A DNA stretch of 19,048 nucleotides from Gemmatimonadota bacterium (GCA_026991065.1 JALXCG010000460.1:1-19048); one strand, 5' to 3'. Positions 7,499 through 14,869 are shown, counted from the stretch's first letter. Numbers and translations: made by a program. Notes: a model not told the origin generated them from the letters alone.

Positions 7499-9235
7499 TC
7501 ATTGTGCATTCTCCCAGTCAAGATCCTCTTGCTGGGTCGTACGCACGACTTCATCGAGGGTTGTAATGCCTTGCAAGACTTTGCTCCAGCCGTCGTCTCG
7601 CAGAGTTCGCATCCCCGCCCGGAGGGCCGCGTTGCGGAGTTCGCTGGAGGCAGACTTGCGCAGCATCAGGTTCTTCAACTCGGGGCTCACGACCATCAAT
7701 TCAAAAATCGCGACGCGCCCCGAATAGCCTTTGTTGCGGCATTGCTTGCAGCCAGCCCCTTCGTAGACTTCAAAACTCTGCTGGCCGGAGGGGTTGGAGA
7801 TTCCCGCTTCCTCCAGTGCCTCGGCTGTTACCACCGTCTTTCGCTTGCAATGGGGGCAGATGGTGCGCACCAGGCGTTGTGCCATCGCCAGGTTCAGACA
7901 ACTGGAGATCAGGTAAGGCTCGACGCCCATGTCGACCAAGCGAGTGATCGTAGAGGGCGCGTCATTGGTGTGCACCGTTGAGAGCACGAGGTGCCCCGTC
8001 AGTGCCGACTGAACCGCGATTTCGGCGGTTTCGAGATCGCGGATCTCACCGATCATGATCACGTCGGGGTCTTGACGGACGATGGATCGCAGCCCTGCGG
8101 CGAAGCTGAGGCCGATCTCCGGTTTGACCTGGATCTGGGTGATGCCGGGTAGATGAAATTCGATCGGGTCTTCGACCGTAATAATCTTGAGGTCGGGAGA
8201 ATTGATGAGAGCAAGTGCGGAGTAAAGAGTTGTGGTCTTTCCGGAGCCGGTGGGGCCGGTCACCATCAAGATGCCGTTGGGCCGCTTGATGGCTTTCTTG
8301 AAAGCCTCCAGGTCCCTGTCGGGAAAGCCCAATTCCTCCAGGCCGATCAGGGTTGCCGAATGGTCCAGAATGCGCAGCACGGCGGATTCGCCGAACTGCG
8401 AAGGGACGATCGAGATCCGCAGATCGATCTCGCGCCCGGACGCCCGCACCCGGGCGCGCCCGTCCTGAGGCAGGCGCCGCTCGGCAATGTTGAGTTCGGC
8501 CATGATCTTGACGCGGCTCACGATCGCCGGATGCAGTCGTTTCGGTGGGGTCTCCAGATCTTGCAGAATCCCGTCGACTCGGCAGCGGACCCGAAGGTCC
8601 CTCTCTTGCGGTTCGATGTGGATGTCGGAAGCACCGAGTTCCACTGCTCGTGAAATGAAAAGATTCACCAACTGGATGACCGGCGCCTCGGAGGCCATGT
8701 CGCGCAGGTGGTCGACATCTTCCAGTTCATCCTTACCGAGAAAAGAGAGTTCCTCATCGCTGAACGAGGAGATGATCTTTTCCATCGTGGTAGCGCCGGA
8801 TCCATAGCAGCGTTCAACCGCTTCGAGGATGTCTTCTTCAGAGGCGACAATGACGTCATACGTTACGCCGAGAACCCGGGCGACATCGTCGAGGTAGTCG
8901 CAGTTGAATGGATCGGCGACCGCCACTCTGATTTTTCCCTCCTCGTAGAAAAGAGGAATGAACTTGTGGTGCTTCAGGTACTTGAGATCGAGGCGGGCAA
9001 AAACCGGCGGTGACTCAGGAAAATCCTTGAGTGTCATGTACTCCGCCCCGATCTGCGCGGCGATGGCCCGGATCAGGTCGAGTTCCCGAATATAGCCCAG
9101 ATCGAGCAGAATCTGCCCGATCCGCTCGCCGCCCATGCCGCGGGAATCAAGCGCGAAACGCAAGTCGTGCGGTTGGATCGCGCCGTGTTCAATCAGAATC
9201 TCGCCCAGCGGTTTTTCGGTTTGGTAGATCAGCAT
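7499..9235 (-). CDS. gspE: GspE, cytoplasmic ATPase of the T2SS
   Basis: GspE is the AAA+/RecA-like secretion ATPase that powers pseudopilus assembly at the cytoplasmic face, bound to GspL and GspF. From the ATG at 9235 it has 578 residues. The N-terminal GspE_N/MshEN-type domain covers about 1-145 (KPLGEILIEHGAI, IGQILLDLGYI, then IPLFYEEGKIRVAVADP). The second N-terminal subdomain begins with APVIQLVNLFISRAVELGASDIHIEP at 184-209. Walker A is GPTGSGKT at 327-334, the Asp box VEDPIE at 354-359, Walker B DPDVIMIGEIRD with Glu397, and the His box around TGHLVLSTVHTND. Zinc-binding cysteines are Cys460, Cys463, Cys496 and Cys499. The frame is open 59 codons further upstream, but the family alignment starts near this ATG. 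First gene of the T2SS operon. Confidence 0.96.
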   Translation of the reverse strand: MLIYQTEKPLGEILIEHGAIQPHDLRFALDSRGMGGERIGQILLDLGYIRELDLIRAIAAQIGAEYMTLKDFPESPPVFARLDLKYLKHHKFIPLFYEEGKIRVAVADPFNCDYLDDVARVLGVTYDVIVASEEDILEAVERCYGSGATTMEKIISSFSDEELSFLGKDELEDVDHLRDMASEAPVIQLVNLFISRAVELGASDIHIEPQERDLRVRCRVDGILQDLETPPKRLHPAIVSRVKIMAELNIAERRLPQDGRARVRASGREIDLRISIVPSQFGESAVLRILDHSATLIGLEELGFPDRDLEAFKKAIKRPNGILMVTGPTGSGKTTTLYSALALINSPDLKIITVEDPIEFHLPGITQIQVKPEIGLSFAAGLRSIVRQDPDVIMIGEIRDLETAEIAVQSALTGHLVLSTVHTNDAPSTITRLVDMGVEPYLISSCLNLAMAQRLVRTICPHCKRKTVVTAEALEEAGISNPSGQQSFEVYEGAGCKQCRNKGYSGRVAIFELMVVSPELKNLMLRKSASSELRNAALRAGMRTLRDDGWSKVLQGITTLDEVVRTTQQEDLDWENAQ

Positions 9236-9563
9236 CTGTGCCTGGCGGGGAATGGGTAGTGCGCGGCGGAAGAGTAGTTTAGTAAGACTTGCGGGGCAGC
9301 TACCGGATGAATCATGGCGAATGCGCGCGCATTCCTGTACGGCATCGACCGAACGAAGTTCCACACACCCGCAGTCCCTGGTTGGCGAAAAGGGATGCGG
9401 GAAATGGAACATCGCGCTTCCGGGTTGAAGTTATCGGCACGAATGTAGTGGAGCGAAGGTTCTTCTTCAACCCTCCCCCGTCGGTTTCCACGACCCGTCG
9501 GAGTCTTGACGAAATCGTCCGCGTGCTGCTGCGCTCCGGCTTCGATCTCATCTGCCCGCGGCG

Positions 9564-9615
9564 CCGCTGGGTGGTCAATTGGAGCCCGGATCGGTGTGGT
9601 GAATTGACCCAGCGG
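9564..9615. repeat. Imperfect inverted repeat with outward-facing TTGACC on each arm
   Basis: The left arm (9564-9580) and right arm (9602-9615) pair over 14 bases, with a 3-base bulge in the left arm; the spacer is 21 bases. Each arm reads TTGACC outward (minus strand at 9573-9578, plus strand at 9604-9609), a -35-like hexamer pointing toward gspE and ssb respectively. No good -10 follows at 17 bases on either side, so a divergent promoter is only a possibility. It could equally be an operator or a hairpin in a leader transcript. Confidence 0.45.
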
Positions 9616-9948
9616 GGTGCCCGCGGATGAGGTCTCTCTTGTTCCCGACCTTGATTGTCAGGGAGTTGGGAGGGCGGTACTGACTGGCACACGGATTGCA
9701 CTACCCGGAGTCCGCCGGTGTGGAGCGGAGTTTCTCGACTTCATCCACCCGGTGGGACCTGGGAAAAGCCTGGGATGCCCGGGCACCGGGGCGCGCCGTG
9801 TGTTGCCTTGCGCACGCACCGCACCCCGGATCCGCCCTCGTCGTGGGATATGTGTGCCCCGCCCGGTCACAACGTTGCGGGGACTCCCGTTTGTCATTGC
9901 CGCGTATAGCAGCGCGCTTCTCAAGTCGTGTTTTCTATTTCTATTACT

Positions 9949-9955
9949 AAGGAGG
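9949..9955 (+). promoter_or_regulatory. Strong ribosome binding site of ssb
   Basis: AAGGAGG lies 6 bases before the ATG at 9962 and matches the anti-Shine-Dalgarno core. It fixes the ssb start; longer readings of the same frame, open from 9617, would place this site inside the coding sequence and add residues unlike any SSB. Confidence 0.85.
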
Positions 9956-9961
9956 CAGAGA

Positions 9962-10366
9962 ATGTCAGATCGCTTGTCCATGCCGGAGATGAACCGTGTG
10001 ATTTTGGCTGGAAGGCTGACCATGGACCCGGATCATCTCGTGTTGCCGTCCGGGCAGGAGCGAACCCGTCTTCGATTGGCTTGCAATCGCCGGTTTCGCA
10101 ATCGCCAGGGAGATTTGCAAAGTGAAGAGGGTTTCTTTAGCGTAGTTGTCTGGAACCGTGTTGCGTCGCTGTGCAAGGAGTACCTGAAGAAGGCCAGTCC
10201 GGTTTTGGTCGAGGGGCGCTTGCACCAGAGTCGCTGGGTGACCGACGGTGGTGAGTCCCGCGATGCGATTGAGGTCGTTGCCACCCGCGTGCATTTTCTT
10301 GGTCGCCCGATCGAAGATGCCGTGCCCGAATTCGAGTCAGTTGAATCGGAAGTCGCGGAGGCGTAA
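9962..10366 (+). CDS. ssb: Single-stranded DNA-binding protein, short form without the acidic tip
   Basis: SSB coats single-stranded DNA during replication, recombination and repair. The 134-residue product is one OB-fold: MNRVILAGRLTMDPD at 10-24, RLRLACNRRFRN at 36-47, FFSVVVWNRVASLCKEYLKKASPVLVEGRL at 58-87, and IEVVATRVHFLGR at 103-115. These are the standard SSB family blocks, including the tryptophan of VVVWNR. After the OB-fold only about 19 residues remain, and they end SEVAEA. The conserved C-terminal DDDIPF-type tip, which recruits partner proteins in canonical SSBs, is absent. The gene may therefore be an accessory paralogue, with a canonical ssb elsewhere. It stands alone, downstream of the divergent region and upstream of a hairpin. 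Confidence 0.9.
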   Translation: MSDRLSMPEMNRVILAGRLTMDPDHLVLPSGQERTRLRLACNRRFRNRQGDLQSEEGFFSVVVWNRVASLCKEYLKKASPVLVEGRLHQSRWVTDGGESRDAIEVVATRVHFLGRPIEDAVPEFESVESEVAEA

Positions 10367-10396
10367 CCTCTGTGGCCCGCGCATCGGCGCGAGGGG

Positions 10397-10431
10397 CGCG
10401 ATCCGGCGAGTCATCGAGCCGCCGGATCGCG
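10397..10431 (+). terminator. 12-bp perfect hairpin after ssb, possible terminator
   Basis: Two arms of 12 bases (cgcgatccggcg at 10397-10408 and its exact reverse complement at 10420-10431) flank an 11-base loop, 30 bases after the ssb stop. Stem strength suggests a transcription stop or an RNA 3' end stabiliser. There is no T-run after it, so a classical Rho-independent terminator is not supported. It may instead act between ssb and the lipoprotein gene. Confidence 0.5.
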
Positions 10432-10547
10432 GCCTGATCCAAGGTTGGGGCGGACGCGTCCTGGCCGCGCACCTGGTTGCGAGTGCTTCGGTTGGTGTTC
10501 GTCATGCTGGAAAGGCGTGCGTTGACGTGGCGAAGCGCGGAGAGACG

Positions 10548-11417
10548 ATGAATTCTCAGATCCACATGGGACCTTTCCGTTCTGCCGGTTTCGAGGGCTT
10601 TCCTGCTGCCGGGTTCGGCACCGGGCCGGGGCATAGGCGCTCGCGAACGATTCTCTCCGTTTGGGCCGTTGCGCTTCTCGTGCTGGCAGGTTGTAGGCAG
10701 GAGCCGGAAATTCCACCAGTGGCCACCGCTGCCTATTTCATCTCGATCGGCACGCAGGTGGAGGGGCAGGCCGACGTTCGCTACACGTTGGATATGAAGG
10801 CGGACGAGCCGTTTCTGGCCATCGACAATCAGACCATTTTGCGCTCCGAAGAGGCCGTGGTTTTCGATTCTACCGAGGTCGTTCTCCGGGTTGCGGATCA
10901 CGCTCCCGTGCGCTCGCGCAAGGTGATCGTGGCCGGGGAAGATCGCAAGTACGCCAATGCGGTTTACCAGGACTCGACAGTGCTGTTGACCACCGGCACT
11001 CCCAAAGGTGTTTTCCCGCTTTATGTCCATCCCGATACTGCGGTCGTGGACAAGGAGCAACTGATGTTCGGGATCGGTCTGCGCAGTCCCGAAGAGGTGC
11101 TTCGTGGAGTCCAGTTGCGAGCGGTTTCAGCGGATGCCCAGCGGCAATTGCGGGTGGATCTGCGCGTGGTCGGTCAGGAGCAGGTGGCAGTCCCGCTGGG
11201 AACCTTCTCTGCCCGCAAGGTGCGCATGGCCGTGCGACGCTACTCGACCGATCCCACGGAAGATCTGCCAGAGCACGAAGTCTTTCTGTGGTACGGAGAT
11301 GATGGGCGACTCCTGCGTTATTACGATCCCAATCTCCAAGCAGTATGGTTGCTGACCGATTTTGGTGGGGATCTCTCTGCGTTCCACGTGCCGGTTGGGG
11401 ACGATGGCGAATCATGA
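10548..11417 (+). CDS. Predicted lipoprotein with a DUF3108-like periplasmic beta domain
   Basis: From the ATG at 10548 (GGAG about 6 bases upstream) the product has 289 residues. An unusually long N region (Phe/Gly/Pro-rich, ending HRRSR) precedes a hydrophobic stretch and the lipobox LAGC with Cys49, so signal peptidase II processing and lipid anchoring are likely. The residue after Cys is Arg. The mature part is a run of beta strands. The segment LRVVGQEQVAVPLGTFSARKVRM followed by VFLWYGDDGRLLRYYDPNLQAVWLL resembles the ending of DUF3108-type proteins, where a conserved VPxGTFxAxKV is followed by W-x(3-4)-GRLLR. Function is unknown. It follows ssb by 181 bases with a hairpin between. A start nearer the signal peptide was sought but not found. 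Confidence 0.75.
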   Translation: MNSQIHMGPFRSAGFEGFPAAGFGTGPGHRRSRTILSVWAVALLVLAGCRQEPEIPPVATAAYFISIGTQVEGQADVRYTLDMKADEPFLAIDNQTILRSEEAVVFDSTEVVLRVADHAPVRSRKVIVAGEDRKYANAVYQDSTVLLTTGTPKGVFPLYVHPDTAVVDKEQLMFGIGLRSPEEVLRGVQLRAVSADAQRQLRVDLRVVGQEQVAVPLGTFSARKVRMAVRRYSTDPTEDLPEHEVFLWYGDDGRLLRYYDPNLQAVWLLTDFGGDLSAFHVPVGDDGES

Positions 11418-11917
11418 ACGGGGGAAGCGCGGTGCGGGCGCGCGGTTGCCGATCGGTCGGCTGCACCGGTGGCGGCGCCTGACGCGCGGCACCTCTCGAT
11501 CGCCATCTCCCACTGTGCCAAGATTCTCCACTGGGGCTTGCGCCCCTGCCCGCAGCCAACGCCGCAGCTGGGGCCTTGATGGTGGATCGGGGGGTGATTC
11601 CAGGCTTGCAAGAGAGGCAAGGAGATGAGAAGGTAAGAGATTCCTGAAATGCCCGATCCCGGTCGATGGCCGTTGCGGTTGTTCCGCGGCCGCCGGAGGA
11701 ATGGAATTTCAGGTTTTCCGTTCGCAACCCACTGCTCCGCACGGCCGCGTTCGGGCACTCATTTTCTAAGAGTCGCGCGAAACAACGATCGGCTTTCCTC
11801 TTGCGCTTGCGATGCGTGCTCGACAGCGTGCCACTGATGGGTGAGTTGCGTGGTTTTTCATCCACCTGCTGAAACAGAGATTCGATCCCGAACACGGGTA
11901 ATTGAGTAGGGGTTGCC
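11418..11917. other. Non-coding region upstream of the EF-G-like gene
   Basis: Five hundred bases without a gene I can support. It contains a small hairpin GGGGC-TTGC-GCCCC at 11533-11546. Its right arm (gcccc, 11542-11546) could pair instead with ggggc at 11570-11574, and such alternatives can arise by chance in GC-rich DNA. Further on is the large inverted repeat at 11643-11713. A long frame runs through on the minus strand from 11919 into the lipoprotein gene, but its Arg/Pro/Ser-rich translation resembles no protein and it is antisense to a real gene. A promoter for the EF-G-like gene probably lies here, but I see no clear -35/-10 pair. Confidence 0.55.
11643..11713. repeat. Long imperfect inverted repeat with nested hairpin
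   Basis: Outer arms cctgaaatgcc (11643-11653) and ggaatttcagg (11703-11713) pair at 10 of 11 positions. Inside them, ggcc-gtt-gcgg and ccgcggcc close a 5-base loop (ttgtt) with a 3-base bulge. The whole 71-base element could fold into one long interrupted stem, 204 bases before the EF-G-like gene. It could be a structured leader RNA, a terminator-like element for the lipoprotein gene, or a small palindromic repeat. Only a single copy is visible in the window. Confidence 0.5.
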
Positions 11918-14005
11918 ATGAAGCGCTACGCGTCCAAGGATATCCGGAACATTGCTCTCATCGGTCACGGCACGACCGGCAAGACGACTCTCGCCGAAGC
12001 CATGCTCTACGTGACGGGGGCGACGAGCCGAATGGGCAGCGTCGATGAAGGCACCGCCGCGTTCGACTACCTGGAGGAGGAGGTAGAGAAGAAATTCTCG
12101 GTCTCTACCGCAATCGGTTTTGTCGAAGACCGGGGCTGCAAAACCAACATTCTCGATACACCGGGTTTCGCCGATTTCGCCGGAGAAGTCGCTGCTGCTT
12201 TGCGCGTGGTGGACGCCGCCGTGGTCGTGATTCACGCGGGTCATGGGATCGAGGTGGGCACCGAACGGGGGTGGAAGCAGGCCGCCAATCGTGGGCTGCC
12301 CCGCCTGCTTTTTGTTAACCAGATGGACCGCGACAACCTTGACTTCGATGCTCTCCTTGCGAGCTTGCGCGAGCGCTGGGGAAATGGTGTGGCGCCCTAC
12401 ACGCTGCCGGTCGGTTCCGGCGAGTCCTTCAAGGGAACCATCGATGTCTTGGCGGGAAAGGCCTACATCGACACCGGAAAAGGGGATGGCAGCGTTGAAG
12501 AATCCGAGATTCCCGCTGATCTTAGAGATGCTTTTGAAGCCGCCAGCGAGGCCCTGATGGAGGCCGCCGCCGAGTCCGATGATTCTCTCTTGGAGAAGTA
12601 CTTCGAGGAAGGGGAACTCTCCCGCGAAGAGACCCTGCGCGGGCTGCATTCCGGTGTTGCCAAGGGCAGCGTTTTTCCGGTTTTCTGTGGCTGTGCACCA
12701 TCCAATATCGGTGTTCGACGTCTTCTTGACGCGATCGTCGAACTGTGTCCCTCCGCGATCGAAAGCGGAGAATACGACATTGTGGATGACGACGGGAATC
12801 CGGGCAAGGCGGCCATCGAAACCGATGGGCCGGCAGTTGCCTTGGTGTTTAAGACCCAAGTCGAACGCCATGTGGGCGAACTGGCCTTCATTCGGGTGAT
12901 GAGCGGTACGGTCAAGACCGGCCAGGATCTCCGCAACTTGAACCGCGATGCCAATGAGCGCGTGGGGCATATCTCATTGCCGCGTGCTCACGACAAGGTC
13001 GATGTTTCGGAAGTGGTAGCTGGGGATCTCGCAGCTTTGGTAAAGCTCAAACATACCAGCACCAGTGATACGTTGGCCGCCGATGCCAAGGCGTCGAAGG
13101 TCCGGCCGCCGGCTTTCCCGCGGCCCTTGATCTCCAATGCCATTCGTGCCAAGTCGAAGGCGGATGAAGACAAGATCGGCAACGCACTTGCTCGTCTGCG
13201 GCAAGAGGATCCCACATTCCACGTGACCACGGATCCCGAACTTAAGCAGACGGTGGTGTCCGGCATGGGCGAAGTACACCTGGACCTGATCACCAAGCGG
13301 TTGCAGACTCGTTACGGTGTGGAGGTGGAGACTTCACGGCCACGCATCGCCTACCGTGAGACCATTCGAGGACGTTCGGAGGCTCACTATCGTCACAAGA
13401 AACAGTCCGGTGGCCGCGGGCAATTCGCCGATGTGCACATTCGCGTCGAAACCGCAGAAAGAGGCAGCGGTTACGAGTTCGTAAACGCAATTGTTGGTGG
13501 CGTTGTCCCCGGGAAGTTCATTCCGGCCGTGGACAAGGGGATCAGGGAACTACTCCCTGACGGAGTATTGGCCGGCTATCCGATCATCGATGTAAAGGTT
13601 ACGCTGTACGATGGTGGGTTCCATGCCGTGGATTCGTCGGAAATGGCCTTCAAGATCGCTGCGCGGCAGGCGTTCAAGAAAGCTTTCCTGGACGCCAAGC
13701 CGGTGCTCCTGGAACCGATCAACAATGTTTCGATTACGATCCCGGAATCCTACATGGGTGCAGTGATGGGTGACCTCACCTCCCGCCGCGGGCGCACCCA
13801 GGGGATGGAGCCCGATGGCGCGTTTACTACGATCTTGGCTCAGGTCCCCGAGGGGGAGATGTACAGATATTCGACTCAGCTCCGCTCTATGACCGGTGGC
13901 CGTGGCGCTTTTGAGAGTAGTCATTCACACTATGAAGAGGTCCCGGCAGACATTGCGCCGCGGGTTATCGAAGAAGCCCGCAAGGCCAAGGAAGAGGCAG
14001 AGTGA
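11918..14005 (+). CDS. EF-G-like translational GTPase, EF-G2-type paralogue
   Basis: EF-G moves tRNA and mRNA through the ribosome. This 695-residue protein has all five EF-G domains, including domain IV (GGRGQFADVHIRV and VNAIVGGVVPGKFIPAVDKG) and domain V (SYMGAVMGDLTSRRGRTQGM). G motifs are P-loop GHGTTGKT (16-23), DTPG (80-83) and NQMD (134-137). Two features depart from canonical EF-G. Switch I reads KKFSVSTAIGF in place of RGITI. Switch II is DTPGFADF, with Phe84 where EF-G and EF-Tu carry the catalytic His (DTPGHVDF). These match the fusA2/EF-G-like paralogues of many bacteria, whose role is unsettled, and argue against this being the main elongation factor. AGGGG lies about 6 bases before the start. 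No ribosomal protein genes (rpsL, rpsG, tuf) accompany it, again unlike fusA. Confidence 0.93.
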   Translation: MKRYASKDIRNIALIGHGTTGKTTLAEAMLYVTGATSRMGSVDEGTAAFDYLEEEVEKKFSVSTAIGFVEDRGCKTNILDTPGFADFAGEVAAALRVVDAAVVVIHAGHGIEVGTERGWKQAANRGLPRLLFVNQMDRDNLDFDALLASLRERWGNGVAPYTLPVGSGESFKGTIDVLAGKAYIDTGKGDGSVEESEIPADLRDAFEAASEALMEAAAESDDSLLEKYFEEGELSREETLRGLHSGVAKGSVFPVFCGCAPSNIGVRRLLDAIVELCPSAIESGEYDIVDDDGNPGKAAIETDGPAVALVFKTQVERHVGELAFIRVMSGTVKTGQDLRNLNRDANERVGHISLPRAHDKVDVSEVVAGDLAALVKLKHTSTSDTLAADAKASKVRPPAFPRPLISNAIRAKSKADEDKIGNALARLRQEDPTFHVTTDPELKQTVVSGMGEVHLDLITKRLQTRYGVEVETSRPRIAYRETIRGRSEAHYRHKKQSGGRGQFADVHIRVETAERGSGYEFVNAIVGGVVPGKFIPAVDKGIRELLPDGVLAGYPIIDVKVTLYDGGFHAVDSSEMAFKIAARQAFKKAFLDAKPVLLEPINNVSITIPESYMGAVMGDLTSRRGRTQGMEPDGAFTTILAQVPEGEMYRYSTQLRSMTGGRGAFESSHSHYEEVPADIAPRVIEEARKAKEEAE

Positions 14006-14107
14006 CGTTCATTTGTCTCGCCGAGGCTTGCTCTTGCCCTGTCGGGTCGGACCGGCTGGAGAGAACCGGCTCAACTCAGAATGTGGGCATTGATCAACGG
14101 AATCGTT

Positions 14108-14114
14108 GAGGAGG
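14108..14114 (+). promoter_or_regulatory. Ribosome binding site deciding the GTG start of yebC
   Basis: GAGGAGG ends 7 bases before the GTG at 14122. The encoded SGHSKW immediately after the start is the usual YebC N terminus, so start and site support each other. Confidence 0.85.
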
Positions 14115-14121
14115 ACGCACC

Positions 14122-14865
14122 GTGTCTGGTCATTCAAAGTGGAGTACCATTCGCCGCAAGAAAGAGAAGGTCGATGCGGCACGCGGGAGGATTTTTACCC
14201 GCCTGATCAAGGACATCACCTCCGCTGCCCGACAGGGTGGCGGGGATCCAGATGGCAATCCACGTCTTCGACTGGCGATCCAGGCGGCGAAAGCGGCCAA
14301 TATGCCGGCAGACAATGTTGAGAGGGCGATCAAAAAGGGAATCGGAGAACTCGACGGGCAGACGATCGAAGAGATCATCTATGAAGGCTATACGCCGGGA
14401 GGTGCTGCGCTTCTTCTGGAAGTCGCTACCGACAACCGGAACAGAAGTGCGGCGGAGATCCGGCACGCGTTCTCCAAGCACAACGGTTCTCTGGGCTCCA
14501 CCGGGTGTGTTGCCTGGATGTTTGAGAAACGTGGCGTGATCATGATCGATTCCTCGGCCGCCAGTGAAGAGCAGGTGATGGAGGTCGTGCTGGATGCCGG
14601 CGCGGAAGATATGACGGTCGAAGAGGGCGTTTTCCAGGTCGTCACGACGCCGGAAGCGTGCGAGGATGTACGCGCCGCCGTCGAGGCGGCAGGCATCCCC
14701 ATGATTTCGGCCGAGGTCACCCGCGTTCCCTCTACCACCAAGCGTCTCGAAGGAAACGATGCGCTGCAGGCGGTGCGCTTGATCAACCTGCTGGAGGAAT
14801 TGGACGACGTTGAGCACGTTCATTCCAATGCAGATGTTGATGAGAGCGTCATCGAGGAAATGTGA
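14122..14865 (+). CDS. yebC: YebC/TACO1-family protein
   Basis: YebC/TACO1 proteins have been described as transcriptional regulators and, more recently, as ribosome-associated factors that help translation through proline stretches. The 247-residue product is full length and opens with the family signature SGHSKWSTIRRKKEKVDAARGRIF, followed by TRLIKDITSAARQGGGDPDGNPRLR, AKAANMPADNVERAIKKGIGEL and YEGYTPGGAALLLEVATDNRNR. The C-terminal segment VRLINLLEELDDVEHVHSNAD is also typical. Start is GTG. It follows the EF-G-like gene by 116 bases and runs directly into ruvC, the usual neighbourhood of yebC in many bacteria. Confidence 0.96.
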   Translation: MSGHSKWSTIRRKKEKVDAARGRIFTRLIKDITSAARQGGGDPDGNPRLRLAIQAAKAANMPADNVERAIKKGIGELDGQTIEEIIYEGYTPGGAALLLEVATDNRNRSAAEIRHAFSKHNGSLGSTGCVAWMFEKRGVIMIDSSAASEEQVMEVVLDAGAEDMTVEEGVFQVVTTPEACEDVRAAVEAAGIPMISAEVTRVPSTTKRLEGNDALQAVRLINLLEELDDVEHVHSNADVDESVIEEM

Positions 14866-14869
14866 TCGA

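Larger units (their letters stand above)
9236..9961. other. Divergent non-coding region between gspE and ssb
   Basis: This stretch of about 725 bases separates the leftward T2SS operon from the rightward ssb gene and should carry the promoters for both. I find no convincing protein: open frames on either strand are short, Arg/Pro/Cys-rich and unlike known families. It contains an imperfect inverted repeat at 9564-9615 and, close to ssb, an AT-rich run (ttttctatttctattacta, 9930-9948) after a TATAGC at 9905-9910. That hexamer could be a -10 element, but I see no matching -35 at 16-18 bases, so I do not call a promoter. The part next to gspE (9236-9412) is open in the gspE frame and could belong to a longer N terminus, though its sequence argues against it. 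Confidence 0.6.

Noticed and set aside
9236-9412. Extension of gspE by 59 codons to an ATG at 9412
   Set aside because: The added residues are Cys/Arg/Ser-rich and unlike GspE; the family alignment begins at about the ATG at 9235.
9289-9630. Plus-strand open frame of 113 codons in the gspE-ssb gap
   Set aside because: No ribosome site, Arg-rich composition, no motif; it also crosses the inverted repeat at 9564-9615.
9875-9910. Candidate ssb promoter (TTGCGG with TATAGC)
   Set aside because: The spacing between the hexamers is 24 bases, too long for a standard sigma-70 promoter, and no better -35 is seen.
10870-11919. Long minus-strand open frame (349 codons) opposite the lipoprotein gene and the following gap
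   Set aside because: The translation is Arg/Pro/Ser-rich without family motifs and lies antisense to a well supported gene; such frames are common in GC-rich DNA.
11858-12970. Minus-strand open frame (370 codons) opposite the EF-G-like gene
   Set aside because: It mirrors the codon structure of a full-length EF-G paralogue on the plus strand and shows no recognisable domain.
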